Assembly (NCBI RefSeq): GCF_900129645.1
Contig: NZ_FSQZ01000001.1
Coordinates: 1,512,001-1,576,000, forward strand
Origin: Acetomicrobium flavidum
GTDB lineage: Bacteria; Synergistota; Synergistia; Synergistales; Acetomicrobiaceae
Direction of reading: 5' to 3'
Length of the DNA: 64,000 bases
Under the pieces are notes generated by a model. That model was not told the DNA's origin, ran no database searches, and saw nothing but the letters and a program-made list of their open reading frames with translations. Shown here piece after piece: positions 1 to 8,746 of this stretch. The translations under genes and the position numbers were made by a program. The first letter of the stretch is position 1, and each line of letters starts with the position of its first letter.

Positions 1-1
1 G

Positions 2-1300
2 ACGTTGGTTGCCACTTATGTCAGCGCAAGCAGCTTCATTGGCGGGCCTGGCATGGCTTACAAGGTTGGCTTGGGCTGGGTCTTGCTTGCAATGGTACAG
101 GTACCTACTGCTTATCTTACATTGGGTTTTTTGGGCAAGAAGTTTGCCATAGTAGCTCGAAAGATTAATGCCATTACCATTAACGATTTTTTGAGGGTCA
201 GGTATGAAAATGCTGCAGTCGTGGTGATAGCTTCGGTTAGCCTGCTAATATTTTTTACCGCTGCTATAGTGGCCCAATTTATAGGAGGCGCAAGGCTTTT
301 TGAGGCAATAGGTGTTCCGTATAAGGTCGGCCTCTTTATTTTTGCCTTAACAGTCGTATTTTATACCGCCATTGGCGGATTTAGGGCTGTCGTATTGACC
401 GATGCATTTCAAGGGATAGTGATGGTATGCGGAACCTTTGCCTTGCTCTTTGGGATAATAAGGGCCGGAGGAGGCATGGAGGCCATTAGCGCGAGGATAA
501 TGGCACAAGATCCTGCATTGCTTACCCCCTTTGGAGCGGGGGGTTTTGTGACAAAACCCTTCATATTGTCCTTCTGGATATTGGTATGTCTTGGGGTAAT
601 AGGGCTACCCCATACGGCGGTGCGATGTATGGGGTATAAGGATTCGAGATCTATGCATAGGGCCATTGTAATAGGTACGTTCGTGACCGGCTTTTTGATG
701 TTGGGCATGCATCTGGCCGGCGCTCTCGGCAGGGGGGCCTTGCCGGGCATTGAGGTTGTAGATTCCGTCATTCCGACGCTGACGATTAAAATTTTGCCTC
801 CAATCTTTGCAGGCATATTTTTGGCCGGACCCATGGTCTCGATCATGTCTACTGTAGATTCTCAACTGCTGTTGGCGTCAGCGGCAATTATCAACGACTT
901 ATATGTGGGATATATCAACCCCGATGCAGCGCATAACGACTCTAAGGTTAGGCGCATTAGTTTTATAGTCACTGCCTTAATAGGGGTCATCGTATTTCTG
1001 GTTGCATTAAATCCGCCCAGTTTGATAGTATGGATAAACCTTTTTGCCTTCGGTGGTCTCGAGGCTGTCTTTTTCTGGCCCATAGTGATGGGTCTATATT
1101 GGAAACGTGCCACCGCTTCCGGCGCATTGGCTTCAATGATAGTCGGGGTTGTCTTTTTTATATTGCTCAGCCAATATTCTTCAATACTTCATGGTGTACA
1201 CCCAATTGTTCCCACCTTTGTTGTGACTTTCGTAGCCTTTGTGATTGGGAGTTACATGTCTCGTCCGTCTGTCGATGCCGTGAAGAAGGTGTGGGAGTAA
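2..1300 (+). CDS. panF: Sodium/pantothenate symporter PanF (5' end cut by window edge)
   Basis: Sodium:solute symporter family, predicted to import pantothenate with Na+ across the inner membrane. The reading frame is open from base 2, so the first ~50 residues lie outside the window. The visible part matches what I know of E. coli PanF over its whole length: TYVSASSFIGGPG followed by GLGWVLLAM near the start, then GVIGLPHTAVRC, GMHLAGALGR, a PMVSIMST segment and LFAFGGLEAVF near the end. It is strongly hydrophobic, with about eleven membrane segments in the visible portion. A TTG near base 5 is not the real start, because homology continues upstream of it. A strong promoter follows directly, so the next operon is separate. 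Confidence 0.93.
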   Translation, partial: TLVATYVSASSFIGGPGMAYKVGLGWVLLAMVQVPTAYLTLGFLGKKFAIVARKINAITINDFLRVRYENAAVVVIASVSLLIFFTAAIVAQFIGGARLFEAIGVPYKVGLFIFALTVVFYTAIGGFRAVVLTDAFQGIVMVCGTFALLFGIIRAGGGMEAISARIMAQDPALLTPFGAGGFVTKPFILSFWILVCLGVIGLPHTAVRCMGYKDSRSMHRAIVIGTFVTGFLMLGMHLAGALGRGALPGIEVVDSVIPTLTIKILPPIFAGIFLAGPMVSIMSTVDSQLLLASAAIINDLYVGYINPDAAHNDSKVRRISFIVTALIGVIVFLVALNPPSLIVWINLFAFGGLEAVFFWPIVMGLYWKRATASGALASMIVGVVFFILLSQYSSILHGVHPIVPTFVVTFVAFVIGSYMSRPSVDAVKKVWE

Positions 1301-1310
1301 GTAGATCGAT

Positions 1311-1339
1311 TTGACATTTAAGAGGCTGCTTAGTATTAT
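1311..1339 (+). promoter_or_regulatory. Sigma-70-type promoter for the tup operon
   Basis: TTGACA at 1311-1316 and TATTAT at 1334-1339 are separated by exactly 17 bases, which is close to the vegetative consensus. It lies just after the panF stop codon and about 45 bases before the structured leader, so the whole candidate riboswitch would be transcribed. Confidence 0.7.
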
Positions 1340-1385
1340 TAGTTTTAGCAGTGCGTCATCGTAATTTGAGATGTAAAAATTAAAT

Positions 1386-1480
1386 GCCTCCGAATCAATG
1401 TATCTAAGGGCATATTGCCTATGAGCATTGATCGATAGGGTCTTTTTGGAAACGAAAAGGCCTCCCGTCTGGAAAGGAGG
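1386..1480 (+). promoter_or_regulatory. Candidate molybdenum/tungsten cofactor (Moco) riboswitch
   Basis: A structured leader precedes the tungstate transporter. Helix ATCAATG (1394-1400) pairs with CATTGAT (1426-1432), with a smaller GGCA/TGCC hairpin inside. A second hairpin, CTTTTTG/CGAAAAG (1442-1459), is closed by a GAAA tetraloop. Then comes CCTCC (1461-1465) with GGAGG (1476-1480). A CCTCC at 1387-1391 can instead pair with the last GGAGG, forming a closing helix. The order of helices, the GGCCTCCCG segment and the GNRA hairpin resemble the Moco RNA motif as I remember it. That motif is known upstream of Mo/W cofactor and transport genes. Assignment is by pattern, not by covariance model. 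Confidence 0.65.
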
Positions 1481-1489
1481 AAGAGCTTT

Positions 1490-1523
1490 AAAACCTCTTT
1501 CCTAACGGGAAGGGGTTTTATTT
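1490..1523 (+). terminator. Intrinsic terminator of the tup leader (riboswitch expression platform)
   Basis: AAAACCTCTTTCC (1490-1502) and GGGAAGGGGTTTT (1507-1519) form a 13-bp stem with G-U pairs and a TAAC loop, running into a T-rich stretch. The left arm and loop region (1494-1513) is also nearly complementary to 1461-1480 of the upstream aptamer, so the two structures are mutually exclusive. This fits ligand-controlled premature termination before tupA. Confidence 0.65.
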
Positions 1524-1571
1524 ATGAGGATTTACCAAAAATCTACTATACCAGGCTAAGGAGGGATTTGC

Positions 1572-2423
1572 ATGAAGACGTTCGTCAAAAGGATATTGCC
1601 AATTTTTATCATATCCTTGCTGTGCCTATCTTTCGTTCAGGGTATAGCTCGCGCAGATGAACAGGTGCTTTTAATGGCCACCACCACGAGCACTGATGAT
1701 ACGGGGTTGCTCGATTACCTGGCACCGCTTTTCAAGGCCGATACCGGCATAACCCTTCAGTGGACTGCAACCGGTACGGGTAAGGCTTTGAAATTGGGCG
1801 AGAATTGCGACGTAGATGTCTTGCTGGTTCACGATCCAGATTCTGAAAAGAAGTTTGTGGAGGCGGGATTTGGCATCGACAGAACTCAGGTGATGTATAA
1901 CGACTTCATCATCATCGGTCCCAAAGAGGATCCAGCTGGAATAAAGGGATTAACATCGACCGAGGCATTCAAAAAGATTGCCGAGAAAAAGGCCGTTTTC
2001 GTCAGTAGGGCAGACGAGTCCGGCACTCACATGAAAGAAAAGTTCATTTGGAAGACGGCGGGATTACCTGTTCCCGATAAGGAAGAATGGTATGTACAAA
2101 CGGGTCAGGGCATGTTGGTAACCATCAATGTCGCTGCCGAAAAGAAGGGTTATACCCTCACCGATAGAGGAACCTATATAAAATACGAAGCCGATCATCA
2201 GGGCAATCCGCCTTTAGTGATCCTTTGCGAGGGCGATAAATATCTGATAAACCAATACAGCGTAATAGCCGTTAACCCGGAGCATTGCCCGAAAGTCAAA
2301 TATGATTTGGCAAAGAAGTTTATAGAGTGGATGGCAGGTCCAGAAGGGCAAAAAGCAATAGCAGACTTCAGGCTCATGGGAAAGCAGCTGTTTTTCCCAA
2401 ATGCTGACGCCACATCCAAATAA
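1572..2423 (+). CDS. tupA: Tungstate ABC transporter, substrate-binding protein TupA
   Basis: Periplasmic receptor that captures tungstate and hands it to TupB/TupC. The protein is 283 residues. A Sec signal peptide covers about residues 1-28 (basic start, hydrophobic core, cleavage after ARA). The mature protein opens with a TTTST motif (residues 37-41), typical of the oxyanion-binding loop in TupA/WtpA-like proteins. It also has WTATGTGKAL and the SRADESGTH segment. The ATG at 1572 follows a strong AAGGAGGG SD. It heads tupABC behind the leader structure described above. A hairpin after the stop codon may lower expression of the two downstream genes. WtpA is the main alternative name, but the sequence pattern is TupA-like. 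Confidence 0.92.
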   Translation: MKTFVKRILPIFIISLLCLSFVQGIARADEQVLLMATTTSTDDTGLLDYLAPLFKADTGITLQWTATGTGKALKLGENCDVDVLLVHDPDSEKKFVEAGFGIDRTQVMYNDFIIIGPKEDPAGIKGLTSTEAFKKIAEKKAVFVSRADESGTHMKEKFIWKTAGLPVPDKEEWYVQTGQGMLVTINVAAEKKGYTLTDRGTYIKYEADHQGNPPLVILCEGDKYLINQYSVIAVNPEHCPKVKYDLAKKFIEWMAGPEGQKAIADFRLMGKQLFFPNADATSK

Positions 2424-2473
2424 GACATCCTACGCATTTTAAGTTGATAATAGAATGCTCCAATCCCCCAATG

Positions 2474-2501
2474 AGGCCGTTGCATCCCCCTGCGACGGCC
2501 T
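2474..2501 (+). terminator. Intercistronic hairpin between tupA and tupB
   Basis: AGGCCGT (2474-2480) and ACGGCCT (2495-2501) form a perfect 7-bp stem followed by a weak T-rich tail. It may be a partial terminator or 3'-end stabiliser, giving more binding protein than membrane components. It also argues against a tupB start upstream of it. Confidence 0.5.
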
Positions 2502-2574
2502 GTCTTTATATTATATATCATACTTGCATTATTATTTATTGCTTGATAAGGTACGTTTAAGGGGGTCGAACTTT

Positions 2575-3273
2575 GTGGATTATATATTCGACGGGATAAG
2601 AGAGGCTTTTGTTTTGTTATTTAGCGGAAACGAGGAAGTCTATTCCGCCGTTTACGCTACGCTCAAAGCGTCTTCGTTGGCCATATTGATTGCTTTGTTG
2701 ATCGGTTTTCCGCTCGGCTTCTTTTTAGGATACTCCGATTTCCCCGGGAAGCGGTTCATAAGATCGGTTGCAGATACATTGCTTGCTCTTCCAACGGTTC
2801 TGGTTGGGTTATGGGTATACGCTTTCATCTCGAGCCGGGGTCCGCTTGGCAATTTGAATTTACTTTTTACCATCAAGGGTGTCATCGTTGGCGAAGTTGT
2901 CCTTGCACTTCCTATCATAATTGCCTTATCGGCTCAGGCAGTGGAAGAATTAGATCTGTCAGTAAGGGATACACTTCTTACTTTGGGGGCTACAGGAAAA
3001 AGATTAGTATTGGATATGTTATGGGAAGCTCGCTATGGAATCTTGATGGCGGCAGTAACGGCATACGGTCGCATCATATCCGAAGTTGGTTCCGCTTCTA
3101 TGCTTGGCGGAAACATCAAATGGAGAACAAGGACCATTACGACAGCCATGGCATTTGAGACCAATAAAGGACAATTTGCCATGGGTATAGCCTTAGGCTT
3201 AATACTTCTTCTAATAGCCTTTTTAGTCAATGGTACCCTGGCCTTTGCTAAAAGAAGACGACAATCGCGGTGA
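2575..3273 (+). CDS. tupB: Tungstate ABC transporter, permease TupB
   Basis: Inner-membrane permease of the tungstate importer, 232 residues, with five or six hydrophobic segments. The permease-ATPase coupling loop is visible around TLGATGKRLVLDML with a downstream Gly-Arg, and SEVGSASMLGGN is characteristic of TupB/WtpB permeases. I start at the GTG at 2575, which has a GGGGG-type SD about 10 bases upstream. An in-frame ATG at 2455 would place about 40 unlike residues and the intercistronic hairpin inside the gene. tupC starts 3 bases after the stop. Confidence 0.9.
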   Translation: MDYIFDGIREAFVLLFSGNEEVYSAVYATLKASSLAILIALLIGFPLGFFLGYSDFPGKRFIRSVADTLLALPTVLVGLWVYAFISSRGPLGNLNLLFTIKGVIVGEVVLALPIIIALSAQAVEELDLSVRDTLLTLGATGKRLVLDMLWEARYGILMAAVTAYGRIISEVGSASMLGGNIKWRTRTITTAMAFETNKGQFAMGIALGLILLLIAFLVNGTLAFAKRRRQSR

Positions 3274-3276
3274 GCT

Positions 3277-4302
3277 ATGATGCTTTACAGATTAACTGGG
3301 ATCAAACGCTACTATAACGAAAGATGTGCCCTTTCCATAGACCATCTGGTGATAGAGGAGGGCAAGATATATGGCTTAGTTGGCCCCAATGGCAGCGGGA
3401 AGACAACATTACTGAGGATTTTAGCCTTCTTGGATGAGCCTGATGCTGGAAACATTTATTATAACGGATCTTTAGTATCGCCTCAGCTTGTGCCCTCTTT
3501 GCGCCGAGAGGTGACCATGCTTTTGCAAAACACACGGCTATTAACCCGCAGGGTGAAGGATAACGTAGCATTTGGTTTAAAGATGAGGCATATGGATTTG
3601 AACACAATAAAACATCGTGTTAAAGAGGCCTTGGAAATGGTGGGCTTACCCGTAAAGGATTTTGCCAATAGGCAATGGTATGAGCTTTCAGGAGGAGAAG
3701 CACAGAGGGTTGCATTGGCTGCTAGATTGGCACTGAGACCGAAGGTCCTACTTTTGGATGAACCAACGGCCAACGTAGATACTGTCTCTGAGACCCTCAT
3801 AAATGAGGCTGTGGTAAGGGCAAAGGAAGAGTGGAAGACTACTATAATAATGGTCAGCCACGATTTGTTGTGGCTTTACAACTCAGCCGACGAAACCATT
3901 TCTCTGTGGGGAGGCCGCGTCGCAAGCCATGGCCCAGAAAACGTCATCCTCGGACCATGGGAAAAGGTTGGCGACGGTCTTTACTGCAAGAAGCTAAAGG
4001 ATGGACAGAAAATTTATGTCTCAGGCATTCCATCTTCTTCAAATGCCGTGACTGTAAGCCCCGGTGACATATCCCTGCTGAGCAATGCCATCAACGATGA
4101 TGGAGGGTCAGCATGCAATTTACTTCGCGGCCTCGTAACGCAGATGGTTTATTCTAACGACGGGCTACTTAGGGTTTCCATTGCCCTTGGCGAATTAAAT
4201 TTGGTGTCTTTGGTCGACAAAGACTATATCAAAAGTCTCGATATATATCCAGGGATGGAGGTATATGCCTCATTTAAGCCTTCGGCAGCTCAGTGGCTAT
4301 AA
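3277..4302 (+). CDS. tupC: Tungstate ABC transporter, ATP-binding protein TupC
   Basis: ABC ATPase that powers tungstate import, 341 residues. Walker A GPNGSGKTT is at residues 36-44, the signature is LSGGEAQR, Walker B is VLLLDEPTANVD, and the H-loop His sits in MVSHD. A C-terminal extension from about residue 270 (TVSPGDISLL...MEVYASFKPSA) resembles a TOBE/Mop oxyanion-binding domain. Such domains in ModC-type ATPases bind the substrate and regulate transport. The gene is almost fused to tupB (3-base gap), so translation is probably coupled. ModC is an alternative reading, but its TupA and TupB partners favour tungstate. Confidence 0.9.
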   Translation: MMLYRLTGIKRYYNERCALSIDHLVIEEGKIYGLVGPNGSGKTTLLRILAFLDEPDAGNIYYNGSLVSPQLVPSLRREVTMLLQNTRLLTRRVKDNVAFGLKMRHMDLNTIKHRVKEALEMVGLPVKDFANRQWYELSGGEAQRVALAARLALRPKVLLLDEPTANVDTVSETLINEAVVRAKEEWKTTIIMVSHDLLWLYNSADETISLWGGRVASHGPENVILGPWEKVGDGLYCKKLKDGQKIYVSGIPSSSNAVTVSPGDISLLSNAINDDGGSACNLLRGLVTQMVYSNDGLLRVSIALGELNLVSLVDKDYIKSLDIYPGMEVYASFKPSAAQWL

Positions 4303-4364
4303 TTTAAGCTGTAAATGTATAACCATCATAGAAATCATACATTTCCAGTTTTGGGGGTTAAGGG

Positions 4365-6020
4365 TTGCAAAAGACGAGCTTTACGGTTCACATTAAGGAT
4401 AATGGCAGTTTGACGTCAGAAAGGCCCTTAAAGGGGCAAGAAGTTCTCTTGGCCTGCGGGAAAGATGGCGAATCCAATATAGTTGCCTGGAGGGTAAATA
4501 ATTATTTGCGGTCCCTAGACTGGACGGTAGATGATGATTGTTTTGTGGAGTTTGTCGATACCTCCAGCTTTGAAGGGATGGAGGTATACAGAAGAAGCCT
4601 CAGCTTTTTGTTGGTGCTTGCCTCTAAAAGGGCCTTGTCCGAGGACGTCTTTATAAGGCATTCCATAAGCGACGGATATTACTGTGAGCTTGAATCGGGA
4701 TCAGTTTCTGAAGACAAGGTCTGGGCGATCAAAGAAGAACTCAAGAGATTAGTAGCTTCGGATATTCCACTGAAGCGAGAAATTATCTCCGGTGATAAGG
4801 CGATAAGGATATTTACCCGCCAGGGCAATGTGGATAAGGCTAACTTATTTCGATGGGCAGCAGTAGATCCCATAGAGGTCTATAGATGTAACGATATGTA
4901 CGGCTATTTTTACGCTCCCCTGGCCCCATCTACCGGTTACATGAAAGTGTTTGATCTGGTGCCATATGAGCAGGGGATGGTCCTGCGTTTCCCGACTGTG
5001 GCCTATCCTCAGGGGCTTCCGCCTTTTATGCCCTCGAAACGTTTGTCCGAAGTATTTACGCAATATGCCAAATGGCTCGACATCTTGGGCGTGAGCACCA
5101 TGGAAAGCCTTCACGGCTTGGTGTCGCGGGGAGAATCCAACGATGTGATTCAGATATCTGAGGCATTGCACTCTCAATGGCTGTCTCATTTAGCGGAAAT
5201 GATTGCGACCAATGACGACATCAGGCTTATTTGCATAGCCGGACCTTCAGCATCCGGCAAGACGACGACGGCCCAGAGGTTGCGCATACAAATTCAGGTC
5301 TTCGGCAAGCGAGCTTTTATGATCTCCTTAGATGACTATTTTGTAGAGAGGGAAAGAACCCCTAGGGACGAAAAGGGAAATTACGATTTTGAAGCTCTGG
5401 AAGCTTTAGATCTGGATCTTATTAACGATAACCTAATAAAGCTGATCGAGGGTTTTGAGGTCGAACTGCCCCGTTTTAACTTCTTCACCGGCAGCAGGGA
5501 AAGGGGGCGCACGGTGCGTTTGGGCAAAGATACCATCATAATAGTGGAGGGCATACACGGCCTGAATGAATCCATAAGCCAAAGCGTTCCGGAGGCTCAG
5601 AAGTGGCGTTTGTATGTGTCCCCCTTGACGGGCATCAACTTGGATCGACACAATAGGACCAGCACCACGGATAATAGATTAATACGACGTCTGGTTCGAG
5701 ATCATCGCACTCGAGGAAAAAGCCCTGAGGATACCTTGCTTCAGTGGCCTTCAGTGATCAGGGGAGCGCAAAGGCATATTTTCCCCTACCAGGAAAGGGC
5801 TCATGTGATGTTTAATTCAGCGACGGTTTACGAATTGGCTGTCCTTAAGGGATATGCAGAGCCGTTGCTTAGAAACATCCATGAAGATTCTCCAATGTTT
5901 GGCGAGGCCCAACGACTATTGACCTTTTTGCACTATGTGCCATTTATGCCGGCAGATGAGGTACCAAATAATTCGATAATTCGTGAGTTTATAGGCGGAA
6001 GCTGTTTTGAGTCTGTCTAA
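4365..6020 (+). CDS. Nucleoside kinase with N-terminal ThrRS-like (TGS/SAD) region
   Basis: A 551-residue protein with two parts. The first ~270 residues resemble the TGS and second additional domain of threonyl-tRNA synthetase, without the catalytic core. The C-terminal half is a uridine kinase/phosphoribulokinase-type P-loop kinase: GPSASGKTT at about residues 292-300, ISLDDYFV, then IIIVEGIHGLNE. This architecture is known in Firmicutes and Thermotogae, where such proteins are called nucleoside kinases. Substrate preference cannot be read here. The TTG start at 4365 follows GGGGGTTAAGGG. The gene is probably its own unit downstream of tupC. What the ThrRS-like part binds is unknown. Confidence 0.85.
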   Translation: MQKTSFTVHIKDNGSLTSERPLKGQEVLLACGKDGESNIVAWRVNNYLRSLDWTVDDDCFVEFVDTSSFEGMEVYRRSLSFLLVLASKRALSEDVFIRHSISDGYYCELESGSVSEDKVWAIKEELKRLVASDIPLKREIISGDKAIRIFTRQGNVDKANLFRWAAVDPIEVYRCNDMYGYFYAPLAPSTGYMKVFDLVPYEQGMVLRFPTVAYPQGLPPFMPSKRLSEVFTQYAKWLDILGVSTMESLHGLVSRGESNDVIQISEALHSQWLSHLAEMIATNDDIRLICIAGPSASGKTTTAQRLRIQIQVFGKRAFMISLDDYFVERERTPRDEKGNYDFEALEALDLDLINDNLIKLIEGFEVELPRFNFFTGSRERGRTVRLGKDTIIIVEGIHGLNESISQSVPEAQKWRLYVSPLTGINLDRHNRTSTTDNRLIRRLVRDHRTRGKSPEDTLLQWPSVIRGAQRHIFPYQERAHVMFNSATVYELAVLKGYAEPLLRNIHEDSPMFGEAQRLLTFLHYVPFMPADEVPNNSIIREFIGGSCFESV

Positions 6021-6046
6021 AAACGGCAAGGGGATATCCGAGCGAA

Positions 6047-6703
6047 ATGAAAAGGTTTAAGCTTAATATGAAATTAAATTTGGGGCGTTTATCCTTTGTG
6101 CTGGTATCAGTGATCTTAGTGTTTTCGGTATTTTACACTGGTTCTGCCTATGGTAGCTTCAGGCTCGATGAAGAAAGGCTGCTTCAGATTGCAAGAAGGT
6201 ACTTCAGCACCCAACTGCACTTACATTCCGATGATCTGGTCACTGTTAAGCTTGCGAGGGATATAAAAGCCGATAAGCTTAAGAAGATATCATGGGTATG
6301 TGTCAAAGAAGATCATGTGTTGATAGCTGTTTCCGAGATTGATAAAGAGGTCTACGGAGGATGGTCAGTGGCAACTGGAAGAAGTCCGGGCCAGAAAACT
6401 AAAGTTGGAGATATGCGTACACCTGAGGGCATATTTCATATAAAGTCCATTGAGGATGCAAGTAACTGGGGATTTTACGAAGATAAAGCAACTAAACAGT
6501 TAATTGGCTACGGTCCTTATTTCGTTCGTCTCGAGACTAACAGATGGAAGGGGATTGGCATTCATGGAACCGATGAAAATCATCTCCATGAAATAGGAAC
6601 AAATGCTAGCCACGGTTGTATCAGGATGGCAAATGACGATCTCCTAGAGGTTGTAAGAATGGCAAAGATCGGACAAAAGGTAGTTATTTTGCCTTCTCTT
6701 TGA
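6047..6703 (+). CDS. L,D-transpeptidase (YkuD family)
   Basis: Predicted exported enzyme that cross-links or trims peptidoglycan through an active-site Cys. The protein is 218 residues. An N-terminal signal or anchor spans about residues 12-37. The YkuD domain fills the C-terminal half, with HGTDENHLHEIG and then SHGCIRM, which is the canonical His followed by SHGC arrangement. ATG 6047 was kept; the ATG at 6068 is an alternative, because the SD before either one is weak. A long bidirectional terminator follows. Confidence 0.9.
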   Translation: MKRFKLNMKLNLGRLSFVLVSVILVFSVFYTGSAYGSFRLDEERLLQIARRYFSTQLHLHSDDLVTVKLARDIKADKLKKISWVCVKEDHVLIAVSEIDKEVYGGWSVATGRSPGQKTKVGDMRTPEGIFHIKSIEDASNWGFYEDKATKQLIGYGPYFVRLETNRWKGIGIHGTDENHLHEIGTNASHGCIRMANDDLLEVVRMAKIGQKVVILPSL

Positions 6704-6722
6704 GCTCGTAGGATGGCAGGCA

Positions 6723-6771
6723 ACTAATACCCCTAACTCCTGATTGAAAGACAGGAGTTAGGGGTATTAGT
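6723..6771. terminator. Bidirectional terminator (20-bp perfect stem)
   Basis: ACTAATACCCCTAACTCCTG (6723-6742) is repeated in inverse complement at 6752-6771, with a 9-base loop. It lies between two convergent genes and can stop transcription from both. Confidence 0.85.
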
Positions 6772-6802
6772 TTAATATGCAACTGCAACTTCGAATATAG
6801 GC

Positions 6803-8746
6803 TTATACCTTAACGCCCGCATCAAAGCCAAATAGCACAGCATCTACAATTTTCCCTACGGCTCGGGCATCGCCCACGGTGATCACCGGGATGCCCATAT
6901 CGCACAGGGCTTTTGCCAGATCGCAGCCTGCAGGCTTTTGTCCGACGGCTAAGACGACATGCTTTGCAGGAACCTCACGAACCCTCTTATAGGCATCCAC
7001 GATTTGGATGGCTTCAGGCGTTATGGCCGTAACCAGGCTTTTCGTCAGCATCTTGACTCCTTTAGAAACGAATGTATTAAGAAGATCGAATCGCCCGATA
7101 GGCTCCATATCCAATGCTATGTCGTCCAACATCTCAACGATTGTGACCTTGCATCCCTTATCCAGGAGATAATGAGCCGTTTCGCAGCCTACCAATCCGC
7201 CTCCAATCACTACCACTTCCTCTCCGGAAGGTACGTTAACCTTGCCCTTTAGCACATCCCAGGACAGATATGCCCTTTCGATGCCGGGGATATTGGGCAC
7301 TATGGGTTCAGCACCTGTTGCAAGGATAACTATATCCGGCCTGAGGGCAGATATCTTTTCGGGGGTTGCGCATTCTCCAAGGCGCAGTGTAACATTCTGA
7401 CGCTTCAGCTCTCCTTCAAGCCATTCGGTAAACCATGAGATCTTCTCCTTGCCGGGCGGCAGGCATGAAATGTTCAGCTGTCCCCCTATTTTATTTTCCT
7501 TTTCGAAGAGAACGACCTCGTGACCCCTACTAGCTGCAGTTATGGCCGCATAGGCTCCCGCGGGCCCGCCACCGATCACCACGACCTTTTTCTTCTCGCA
7601 GGCACATGGCAAATAGGGATATTTCCATTCATATCCCACCCTGGGATTGACGGAACATCTCATCCTTTGCCCAGAGAAGACCTTTAAGCCGATGCAGGTG
7701 TTGCACGAAATGCATTTGCGGATCTCCTCGTCGCGACCTTCGTATGCCTTCTTTGGCCACTCCGGGTCTGCTATCAGTCCCCGTCCAATGGCCACGAAGT
7801 CGGCTTTGCCTTCCGCTATAATGGAGTCGGCAAGGACGGGGTCACGTATGACTCCAACCGTGATGACGGGGATATTTACCACCTTTTTAATGGCTTCCGC
7901 AGTGTAAACCCGCCAACCTTCCTCGAAATGGAAGGGCTCCAAGAGCGTTGGCATCGCTTCATATATGCCGACGCTGACGTTTAATACATCCACACCAGCA
8001 TCCTCGAGGATTCGAGCGATCTTCTTGGCCTCCTCGATGTCGATGCCGTCTTCTACGAAATCATCCGCATTGAAACGGAAACATATCGGAAAATTGGGGC
8101 CAAGTTTTTCGCGTATGCCCCTTATGATCTCAAGGGGAAAGCGCATGCGCCTTTCAGTGCTTCCTCCCCACTTGTCGGTGCGTTTGTTTATATGAGGTGA
8201 CATAAACTGGCCGATGAGGTAACCATGAGCTCCATGGAGCTCTACGCCATCAATTCCGGCCATCTTGGCCCGAACGGCAGCGCTTACGAATTTTTGTACC
8301 AGATCTTCTATCTCCTCGTTTGACAGTTCTCTGGGTGTGACGTTCAAAAATCCTTCATGGGTTGCAGAGGGACACACCGGCTGAATTCCTCCGGTAATGT
8401 CCGGAGTAGTTTGTCTTCCTGCATGATGAAGTTGAACAAATATCTTGGCTCCTTCTAAGTGTACTGACTCTGCCAGGTCGGCAAATCCGCCAATGTATTT
8501 ATCGTCATCGAGGCACAGCTGGTTGGTTATGGCCTTGCCTACCGGACTATCGACACATACTATCTCTACGATGATGAGACCGACTCCGCCGCGGGCCCTC
8601 TCGGTGTAATAATCGATGAGAGTCTGACTGACAGAGCCATCTGCATTTGCAAAGTTAGTTCCCATTGGAGGCATTACAATGCGGTTTCTAAGCCTCAAGT
8701 TGCCGATTTTTCCTTCCGAAAACAAATGGCTATACTTTACCGTCAT
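6803..8746 (-). CDS. NADH:flavin oxidoreductase / 2,4-dienoyl-CoA reductase-like (OYE + FAD/NAD domains)
   Basis: A 647-residue iron-sulfur flavoenzyme. Residues ~1-340 form an Old Yellow Enzyme TIM barrel (RNRIVMPPMGTN, ELHGAHGYLIGQFMSP). CISCNTCIG plus a further Cys (MRCSVNPR) supply the [4Fe-4S] ligands. The C-terminal half carries two dinucleotide-binding motifs (VVVIGGGPAGAYAA and EVVVIGGGLVGCE). This is the layout of FadH, trimethylamine dehydrogenase and related enoate reductases. The natural substrate cannot be fixed. The start ATG is preceded on the minus strand by AAAGGAGGTG. It appears monocistronic. Confidence 0.9.
   Translation of the reverse strand: MTVKYSHLFSEGKIGNLRLRNRIVMPPMGTNFANADGSVSQTLIDYYTERARGGVGLIIVEIVCVDSPVGKAITNQLCLDDDKYIGGFADLAESVHLEGAKIFVQLHHAGRQTTPDITGGIQPVCPSATHEGFLNVTPRELSNEEIEDLVQKFVSAAVRAKMAGIDGVELHGAHGYLIGQFMSPHINKRTDKWGGSTERRMRFPLEIIRGIREKLGPNFPICFRFNADDFVEDGIDIEEAKKIARILEDAGVDVLNVSVGIYEAMPTLLEPFHFEEGWRVYTAEAIKKVVNIPVITVGVIRDPVLADSIIAEGKADFVAIGRGLIADPEWPKKAYEGRDEEIRKCISCNTCIGLKVFSGQRMRCSVNPRVGYEWKYPYLPCACEKKKVVVIGGGPAGAYAAITAASRGHEVVLFEKENKIGGQLNISCLPPGKEKISWFTEWLEGELKRQNVTLRLGECATPEKISALRPDIVILATGAEPIVPNIPGIERAYLSWDVLKGKVNVPSGEEVVVIGGGLVGCETAHYLLDKGCKVTIVEMLDDIALDMEPIGRFDLLNTFVSKGVKMLTKSLVTAITPEAIQIVDAYKRVREVPAKHVVLAVGQKPAGCDLAKALCDMGIPVITVGDARAVGKIVDAVLFGFDAGVKV

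Noticed and set aside
2455-2574. ATG 2455 as the tupB start
   Set aside because: It has no SD, adds about 40 residues unlike TupB and spans a transcription hairpin; the GTG at 2575 has a strong SD.
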